Below are positions 58,391 to 64,000 of a stretch of 64,000 nucleotides of DNA, piece by piece (position 1 is the first letter of the stretch; the number at the start of each line of letters is the position of its first letter). Source of the stretch: CADCVT01 sp036389485 (GTDB lineage Bacteria > Actinomycetota > Thermoleophilia > Solirubrobacterales > Solirubrobacteraceae); NCBI GenBank assembly GCA_036389485.1, contig DASVPR010000045.1:62001-126000 (forward strand), read 5' to 3'. The notes below the pieces were generated by a model. The model was not told the DNA's origin and ran no database searches. It was given only the letters and a program-made list of their open reading frames with translations. The translations under genes were made by a program, and so were the position numbers.

Positions 58391-59038
58391 ATGCTCGCAT
58401 CCCTGACCGACCCGCTGGTGAACTTCGCCGTCGACGTGGTGGAGGAGCTCGGCCTCGCCGGGATCTTCGTCCTCATGGCGCTGGAGAGCGCCTGCATCCC
58501 GATCCCGTCCGAGGCGACGATGCTGTTCGCGGGCTTCAACGTCAGCGAGGGCCACTACAGCCTGCTCGTCGTGACGCTCGTCGGTTCGGTGGCGAACCTC
58601 GTCGGCTCGTGGGCGGCGTACTGGGTCGGCCACGCGGGCCGCGTGGACATCCTCGAGAAGCACGGCAGGAAGCTGCACATCAAGCAGTCGCACCTCCAGT
58701 GGGCGGATCGGTGGTTCGAGCGGCACGGCGACGTGACCGTCCTCGTCACCCGGATGCTCCCGATCGTCCGGACGTTCATCTCGCTGCCCGCGGGCGTCGC
58801 CCGGATGCCGTTCTGGCGCTTCAGCGTGCTGACGTTCGTCGGGTGCGTGCCGTGGGTCTTCCTCCTCACGTTCATCGGCCAGCAGGTCGGCAACAACTGG
58901 GAGGACTGGAAGGACTCGCTGCACTACGTCGACTACGCCGTCGCCGCGTGCATCGTGCTCGGCGTCGCCTACCTGATCGTCCGCAACCGGCGGAACCGCG
59001 GGCGCGGCTCCGAGCCGGCGGCGGATGCGGCCGGCTAG
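58391..59038 (+). CDS. DedA-family membrane protein
   Basis: 215 residues from ATG 58391; a GTG five codons upstream is possible. Four to six hydrophobic helices. Family motifs include FVLMALESACIPIPSEATM with the conserved Glu, the re-entrant VGSVANLVGSWAAYWVGH, and the Arg-rich TRMLPIVRTFISLPAGVARM (the FxRxxPxxR-like segment). DedA proteins are now thought to recycle undecaprenyl phosphate or other lipid carriers across the membrane. That fits its overlap with the UppP-like gene and the glycan genes around it. Divergent from the aminotransferase. Confidence 0.9.
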   Translation: MLASLTDPLVNFAVDVVEELGLAGIFVLMALESACIPIPSEATMLFAGFNVSEGHYSLLVVTLVGSVANLVGSWAAYWVGHAGRVDILEKHGRKLHIKQSHLQWADRWFERHGDVTVLVTRMLPIVRTFISLPAGVARMPFWRFSVLTFVGCVPWVFLLTFIGQQVGNNWEDWKDSLHYVDYAVAACIVLGVAYLIVRNRRNRGRGSEPAADAAG

Positions 59039-59783
59039 AGCGTTCGCGCTCGGCCTGCTCCACGGGCCGGCCGAGCTGCTGCCGGTCTCGTCGAGCGCCC
59101 ATGCCGCGCTGCTCCTGCAGGACCTCGACCCCGAGCGCCGCAAGGAGGCCGAGGTCGCCCTCCACGCCGGGACGCTCGCCGCCCTCGGCCCGCCGAGGCT
59201 CGCGCCGTGGCTCGTCCTCAGCACGCTCCCGCCCGCGGTCGCCGGGTTCCTCTTCGAGGAGCCGATCCAGGAGCGCCTCGGGACCCGCCGCGGGATCGCC
59301 GCCGGGCTCGTCGCCGGAGGGATCGCGATGGTGGTCGCGGATGCGGCCGCGCCGGCACGCCGCGGCGGCCTCCCGCGGCGTGGCCGCCGGCCCTCCCCGC
59401 CGCGCCCCTCCGCGGCGGACGCCCTCGTCGTCGGGCTCGCGCAGGCGGCGGCACTCGTGCCCGGGGTGTCGCGCCACGGCGCCGCCCTCACCGCCCTCCG
59501 CGCGCGCGGGTTCGAGAGGGAGGACGCGCACGCGATCTCCCGCGAGGCCGCGAAGCCCGTGCTCGCGGGGGCGGCCGCCCTCAAAGCGATCCGCTTCGCG
59601 GCGAGGGCGCGGAGCCGCGCGACTTCGCGCCCCGAAGGGGTCGCGTTGGCGGCAGCGGCGGCGGGGTCCGCCCTCTCGACGTTCCTCGCGGCGCGCGCCC
59701 TCGAGGGGCGCGGCGTCCGGGCTCCGCTCTGGCCCTTCGCTCTCTACCGGGCCGGGATGGCCGCGGTGCTCGCGGCTACCTGA
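59025..59783 (+). CDS. UppP/BacA-like undecaprenyl-diphosphatase, atypical
   Basis: 252 residues from ATG 59025. Multi-pass membrane protein of the UppP family, which removes a phosphate from undecaprenyl diphosphate. The first motif is HGPAELLPVSSSAH, where the family has (V/I)EGxTEFLPVSSTGH: the second Glu and the SSS-H remain, but the first Glu is a His. The second motif VPGVSRHGAAL keeps the Arg. It is also rather short and Ala-rich, so it may be a divergent or weakened enzyme. It overlaps the DedA gene by 14 nt, so the two are cotranscribed. Convergent with the gene at 59776. Confidence 0.8.
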   Translation: MRPARAFALGLLHGPAELLPVSSSAHAALLLQDLDPERRKEAEVALHAGTLAALGPPRLAPWLVLSTLPPAVAGFLFEEPIQERLGTRRGIAAGLVAGGIAMVVADAAAPARRGGLPRRGRRPSPPRPSAADALVVGLAQAAALVPGVSRHGAALTALRARGFEREDAHAISREAAKPVLAGAAALKAIRFAARARSRATSRPEGVALAAAAAGSALSTFLAARALEGRGVRAPLWPFALYRAGMAAVLAAT

Positions 59784-62700
59784 AGCGGAAGATCGCGGTG
59801 TGCGACGTGCCGTCGTCGAGCGTGACGGTGAGAAGGCGGCAGGTGTTGCGCCACGACGTCTGCGTGCGGAACGGCCAGAGGTAGACGTCGTACTGCGCGT
59901 AGTACACGAGGCCGCCGGTCCAGGTGGCGGGGAGCGTCCAGGACACGTCGTTGCGCTGGCCGCTGCAGTCCGCGGAGACGATGGTGGCCGGTGCGCCGGC
60001 GAGGACGCCGAGGCCGCGGTCGCCGTCGAGCGAGAACATGACCGGCACGATCTCGCCGGCGTCGACGCGGTTGTAGTCGGGGCCGCTCGTCACCGGGTCG
60101 ATGAAGCCCGTCCAGTCGTAGATGACGCGGTAGGAGCACGACGTCGCCGGCGCGGCGTGGCCGACGCGGTCGGTGACCGCGGGCGGCGACGCGGTGAACG
60201 TCCCGATCGCGCCGGTCGCGAGCGAGACCGTGCCGGAGGCGGCGCCCGCGAGGCCGGAGCCGGTGTCGCTCGCGGTCCACGACGCGGTGGCGGAGGCGTC
60301 CTGCACGACGTCGGCGGCCGGGCACGTGATCGCCGCGCTCGGAGCGCTCGTGTCGACGCGCACCGTCCGGGAGGCGGACGCCGACGTGTTCCCCGCGCGA
60401 TCGCGCACGGTGCCCGACGCCGTGTGGGTGCCGGCGGTCGCGAACGTGCGGGCGGCCGACACGGACGACGGGTCCACGCCGCTGCCCGGCGAGCCGTCCG
60501 GCAGGTTCGGGTCGCCGCTCCCGGCGAAGCTGAGCGTGACCGTGTCGCGGAACCAGTCAGGCGACGCGTCCGCGGCGCGATCCGGCGAGATCGACGGCGC
60601 GGAGGGGGCCGTGCGGTCGACCACGACCCCCGCGGACTCGCCGGACGGCTCGCGGTCGAAGTCGGGATCGTCCACCCGGACGCGGAACCTCCACGTCCCC
60701 TGCGCCACGGGCGAGCCGGCCGGCGTCGACCACAGCTCGGCGGCGCCGCGGTAGAGCTGGGTCCATCCGGCGTCGTCGGCGTCGCGCCCTTCGAGCACGT
60801 ACGCGTCCGGCGCCGGCGCGAGCGGGTGCCGCGTCCACGCCAACGTGATCGCGCCGTCGCCCGGCGAGGTCCCGGCCACGAGCTGCGGCGCGTTCGGCCG
60901 GCGGTGAACGACAGGCACGTCGCACGAGTCGGACGTCGAGTGCCCGACGTTGTCGCGCACGGTCAGCGAGAACCTCGGCGCCCCGACCACCGTCGTGTCG
61001 ATCGGCAGCGTCGCGGGCGGCGTGCTCTCGAGGCCCGAGCCGCTGCCGTCCGACGCGTTGACGACCACGTTCGCGATCGCCCCGACGTGCGCCACGGCCG
61101 GGCAATCGAGCGACAGCGACGGGGCGTCGGCATCGACCGCGATGTCGCGCTCGGTCAGCGCGCTGTTGCCGGCCAGGTCGCGCAGCCGGGCGCTGACGCG
61201 GTGGACGCCGGTCGTCGAGAGCGTCACGGTGGCCGGAGGGACGCTCGCCGGGTCGATACCGGACCCCGGCGTGCCGTCCGCCAGATCCGGATCGCCGTCG
61301 TGCGCCCAGCGGGCGGTCACGCTGTCGCGGTACCACTGGCCGAACACCGGCGAGCCGTCGACGGTCAGCCGCGCCGCGGCGGGCGCCGTGCGGTCGACCA
61401 TGATCGGGTCGGACATCGGCGACGGCTCGCTCTGCGTCGCGCCGGACACCGCGACCACGCGGTAGACCATCCGCCCCTCGGGCGGGTTGAAGAGGATGAC
61501 GCTCGTCTCCGTCGTCTCCGACGCGGTGTGCCAGGCCCCGCCCGCGTCGCGGAACTGCACGATGTACCGGTCCGCCGGGACCGGGTCGGCCGGCGACGGA
61601 TCCCACGTCAGCGTGATCGCCGCGCGGGTGTCCTCGCCGGCGAACCGGAGGTGCGGCCGGCCGGGCGGGAGGATGCTGCCGGAGGCGCGGAGCGGAGCAC
61701 TGGAGACCTCGACCGAGTCCCCGCCGGGCCCGGTGGCCACGACGCGGCACGTCAGCTCGTGGCCGTCGTCGGCGGCGCCGACGAGGTAGCCCCACTCGCT
61801 CTGGCCCAGCGCGACGCCGTCGCGGTACCAGAGCTGGCGGAAGTGATGCGGGTCGCCGGTCCACTCGCCGGGGTCGCACCAGACGAGGTTGCCGGGCTCG
61901 GCCACCCCGCGCGCCTGCGGCGGCGAGACGTTCTGCGGCGCGGGCGGGCGCAGGCCCGGCCGGACGTCGGACGTGCCGCCGCAGCCGCCCGTGGCTCTCT
62001 CGGCGTCGGCGGCGTCGTAGTGCGCGGCGACGCGCGCCGCGCTGAGGACCCGCTCGTAGACCGCGACCTCGTCCACGCAGTACCCGGGCGTCAGCGGGCT
62101 GCCGCCGAGCATCGCCAGCACGTCGTCGGGCCCGTAGTACGGCGCGTCGTTCGGCTCGGGCACCGCGCGCTGGGAGCGGCCGTCGCGGTAGATCGTGAGC
62201 GTGTCGGTCGCGGTGTCCTTCGTCGCGACGATGTGGTGCCAGGCCTGGTCGTTCCACAGGTTGTCGTTCAGCGTGATCAGCCCGTAGGGCAGGACGCTCA
62301 GCTCCTGGCCGTTGAAGTACATGGCGAAGCGCGGGCCGCCGCCGATCCACGCCATCTCGAAGCTCGGGTTCTCCTGCGTCCACTTGACCCAGACCTCGAC
62401 GCTCAGGTCGGCCGACCGCGGCGGCGTGACCTGCAGCCCGTGCCCGCGCGGGCGGAACGAGAGGTTGCGCGCCTCGCTGGCGATCGGGCCGGGCGCGCGG
62501 TCCATCCCGCCGAGGCCCATGTCGCCGTGGTGGCCGTTGCCGGACGAGTCGGCGACGACGCGGTTCGGCGTGCCGTCCGTCTTGAACGGGCGGTCCTCGA
62601 AGCGGTAATAGGAGAACGGCCGGTCGGCGAGCACCTCGGTCGTGTAGGCGCCGCCGGTGAGCGGGGCGCGGGCGGGCGGTGCGGCGCCGTCGGCGGTCGT

Positions 62701-63411
62701 CCGCGCGGCGGCGTGCTCGGCGATGTCCGCGTCGGACAGCTTGCGCGCGTACATCGCCATCTCGTCGTAGGCGCGCGCGCTGGGCAGCGTCCACCCGACG
62801 CGACCGCCGCCCCAGCCGGCCATGACGCGGTCCCAGCCGCGGTCGTACTCGCACTGCGTGTCGATGACCTTCACGCCGTCGACGAAGACCTCGCCGCGGC
62901 CGCCGCCCAGGCGCAGCGCGATGTGGTGCCACTTCGAGTCGGTCAGTTGCGGCCCGGTGCCCCACGGCCCGCGCGTGCAGCCGAGCACGATGTGGCCCGC
63001 GTAGATCCAGACGCCCCAGTCCTGCGAGACCTCGATGACGTGCTCGTACATCTCGAAGTCGTAGCCGGACTGGATCTTGAACCAGGTCTCGTAGGTCGAG
63101 TCCCCGCTGGGCTCGACGGGCGGGCCGAGGTCGAGCATCGTCCGGAAGCCGGCGCTCGCGCCGCGCGAGCCGGCGAACGCGCCGTCCTCGTCGAGCAGCG
63201 GATGCTGGAAATAGCGCAGCCGCTGGCCGCCGGGGACCTCGTTGCGCCCGAGCGGCGCGCCGGGGTCCTCCTCCAGGCGCCAGTAGCCGGCCGGGTCGTC
63301 GGCCATGACCATCGAGCGATACGACGCCGCGTCGGCGGAGGCGGCGGCCGGCAGCGCGGCGAAGACCGCGAGCACGGCAAGGACGACGATGGCGCGTACC
63401 CCCTGGCGCAT
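59776..63411 (-). CDS. Giant secreted LamG/Fn-type protein with PxKF end domain
   Basis: 1211 residues, signal peptide about 1-27. Two laminin-G/concanavalin-like domains (about 60-225 and 250-450; KWHHIALRLGGGRGEVFVDG and AWHHIVATKDTATDTLTIYR) are typical of sugar- or surface-binding modules. Several Ig- and fibronectin-III-like repeats follow (about 540-1060), with repeated AVTARWAHDGDPDL-like and TVTLSFAGSGDPNL-like strands and paired Cys. The end, VDAGEIVPVMFSLDGDRGLGVL and what follows, is a PxKF-type domain, found at the end of exported actinobacterial proteins. No catalytic residues. Probably an adhesin or matrix component. Confidence 0.85.
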   Translation of the reverse strand: MRQGVRAIVVLAVLAVFAALPAAASADAASYRSMVMADDPAGYWRLEEDPGAPLGRNEVPGGQRLRYFQHPLLDEDGAFAGSRGASAGFRTMLDLGPPVEPSGDSTYETWFKIQSGYDFEMYEHVIEVSQDWGVWIYAGHIVLGCTRGPWGTGPQLTDSKWHHIALRLGGGRGEVFVDGVKVIDTQCEYDRGWDRVMAGWGGGRVGWTLPSARAYDEMAMYARKLSDADIAEHAAARTTADGAAPPARAPLTGGAYTTEVLADRPFSYYRFEDRPFKTDGTPNRVVADSSGNGHHGDMGLGGMDRAPGPIASEARNLSFRPRGHGLQVTPPRSADLSVEVWVKWTQENPSFEMAWIGGGPRFAMYFNGQELSVLPYGLITLNDNLWNDQAWHHIVATKDTATDTLTIYRDGRSQRAVPEPNDAPYYGPDDVLAMLGGSPLTPGYCVDEVAVYERVLSAARVAAHYDAADAERATGGCGGTSDVRPGLRPPAPQNVSPPQARGVAEPGNLVWCDPGEWTGDPHHFRQLWYRDGVALGQSEWGYLVGAADDGHELTCRVVATGPGGDSVEVSSAPLRASGSILPPGRPHLRFAGEDTRAAITLTWDPSPADPVPADRYIVQFRDAGGAWHTASETTETSVILFNPPEGRMVYRVVAVSGATQSEPSPMSDPIMVDRTAPAAARLTVDGSPVFGQWYRDSVTARWAHDGDPDLADGTPGSGIDPASVPPATVTLSTTGVHRVSARLRDLAGNSALTERDIAVDADAPSLSLDCPAVAHVGAIANVVVNASDGSGSGLESTPPATLPIDTTVVGAPRFSLTVRDNVGHSTSDSCDVPVVHRRPNAPQLVAGTSPGDGAITLAWTRHPLAPAPDAYVLEGRDADDAGWTQLYRGAAELWSTPAGSPVAQGTWRFRVRVDDPDFDREPSGESAGVVVDRTAPSAPSISPDRAADASPDWFRDTVTLSFAGSGDPNLPDGSPGSGVDPSSVSAARTFATAGTHTASGTVRDRAGNTSASASRTVRVDTSAPSAAITCPAADVVQDASATASWTASDTGSGLAGAASGTVSLATGAIGTFTASPPAVTDRVGHAAPATSCSYRVIYDWTGFIDPVTSGPDYNRVDAGEIVPVMFSLDGDRGLGVLAGAPATIVSADCSGQRNDVSWTLPATWTGGLVYYAQYDVYLWPFRTQTSWRNTCRLLTVTLDDGTSHTAIFRFR

Positions 63412-63477
63412 TCCGGCTAAGCATCGGCACCCTGCACAGCGCAGTCATTCCGACATCCGTCCAGAAGACGTTTTGCG

Positions 63478-64000
63478 CTAGAGACGAACGTAACCAGTCG
63501 CGCCGCCGCCGTCCGTGCCGTAGGTGCGCCGCGAGACCCGGTCGGAGGAGTTGCCCTCGATGGTCTGGATGCGGCCGTCCGGCAGGACGTTCTCGACGAT
63601 GCCGATGTGCCGCGAGCCCCAAACGATGATGTCCCCGGCCTGCGGCTTGGCGCCGGCGGGCAGCGCGCGGCCGGTCCGCTCGCCCCACGCCATGACGGCG
63701 GAGACGGCGCCGAAGCCCTGGCCCTGCTCGCCGAGCGGGGCGCCCGCCTGCTTGGCGGCCCACGAGACGAAGTAGGCGCACCACGGCCCGACGCCGCTGC
63801 CGGCGGTGGCGGTGCGGTACTCGGCGATGCGGGGCGAGTCGTTGCTGCCGGGCGGCGCCTCGGCCTGGCCGAGCTCGGCCTGCGCCGCGGCGAGCATCCG
63901 CTGGCCGGCGGTGCCTCCGCCCGCGGCGTTCCAGCCGAGGGGCGCGGCGGCGGGCGTCCCGGCGGCGCCGGTCGCCTGGTCGAGCGCGGTCCCGAACGTG
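63478..64000 (-). CDS. CHAP-domain protein, N terminus beyond the window
   Basis: The frame is open from TAG at 63478 to the right edge, giving about 173 residues. The CHAP amidase/peptidase domain is visible: GPWCAYFVSWAAKQAG holds the catalytic Cys, SRHIGIVENV the His and TIEGNSS the polar third residue; IIVWGS precedes the His as usual. CHAP enzymes cut peptidoglycan cross-links or stems. Upstream the frame reads TFGTALDQATGAAG, a linker that looks disordered. An internal ATG at 63897 could be a start, but the upstream frame has coding character, so a longer protein is likely. Confidence 0.85.
   Translation of the reverse strand, partial: TFGTALDQATGAAGTPAAAPLGWNAAGGGTAGQRMLAAAQAELGQAEAPPGSNDSPRIAEYRTATAGSGVGPWCAYFVSWAAKQAGAPLGEQGQGFGAVSAVMAWGERTGRALPAGAKPQAGDIIVWGSRHIGIVENVLPDGRIQTIEGNSSDRVSRRTYGTDGGGATGYVRL

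Noticed and set aside
58609..63420. A plus-strand open frame of about 1600 codons
   Set aside because: It is antisense to the LamG/PxKF gene, which has a signal peptide and clear domains; the plus frame has none.

Overview
The window is about 64 kb of very GC-rich DNA. It has dense gene packing, many GTG/TTG starts and 4-nt ATGA/GTGA overlaps. Its secreted-protein repertoire (paired DUF3105 proteins, PxKF and LamG proteins, a long sigma/anti-sigma fusion, FG-GAP propellers) fits a chromosome of a deep-branching actinomycete of the Thermoleophilia/Solirubrobacterales type. That placement is inferred from gene content, because no rRNA is present.

Layout. 1-9.2 kb: a partial ROK-family gene, a GT-B glycosyltransferase-like gene, a coupled operon (SRPBCC, DUF2461, FAD monooxygenase), glutamate-type dehydrogenase, a PhzF-family protein, an acidic Pro-rich protein and a membrane diguanylate cyclase. 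9.28-12.88 kb: tRNA-Ala(CGC) carrying a small, decayed integrative element. The 3' half of the tRNA is duplicated 3.5 kb away, a frameshifted tyrosine-recombinase remnant sits next to the tRNA, and the cargo has visibly lower GC. The cargo is a winged-helix regulator with two palindromic operators, a free-standing copy of a small domain, a small membrane protein, and a dihydroorotate-dehydrogenase-like enzyme that carries the same small domain at its C terminus. This is the best candidate for an undescribed system here. 12.9-19.4 kb: an APC permease, a large LuxR/LAL ATPase regulator overlapping an M28 peptidase, and an RTX/FecR-like secreted protein. 19.4-26.8 kb: an orphan beta-class DNA methyltransferase coupled to a TPR protein, an FG-GAP plus vWA protein, a secreted protein and a lytic transglycosylase fusion. 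26.8-35.4 kb: transketolase, pyrophosphatase, a haloalkane-dehalogenase-like hydrolase, a secreted propeller, an SDR, a second diguanylate cyclase and a 606-residue ECF sigma/zinc-finger fusion. 35.5-41.2 kb: a hydrolase lacking the catalytic His, two DUF3105 proteins flanking a PGRP-type amidase, an ATP-grasp enzyme and a trypsin-like protease.

41.3-59.8 kb is mainly a surface-glycan region: a PglC-type sugar transferase, two glycosyltransferases, epimerases including a FlaA1/PglF-type 4,6-dehydratase, a DegT aminotransferase, a methyltransferase, DedA, and an UppP-like protein missing a conserved Glu. Within it lies a six-gene operon (53852 down to 46997) that runs from the dehydratase through a LytR_C protein, a phosphosulfolactate-synthase homologue, a histidine phosphatase and a large secreted protein. 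59.8-64 kb holds a 1211-residue LamG/PxKF secreted protein and a partial CHAP-domain protein. Overall the window mixes central metabolism, c-di-GMP signalling, envelope building and an unusually large set of exported beta-rich proteins, interrupted by one small tRNA-borne island.
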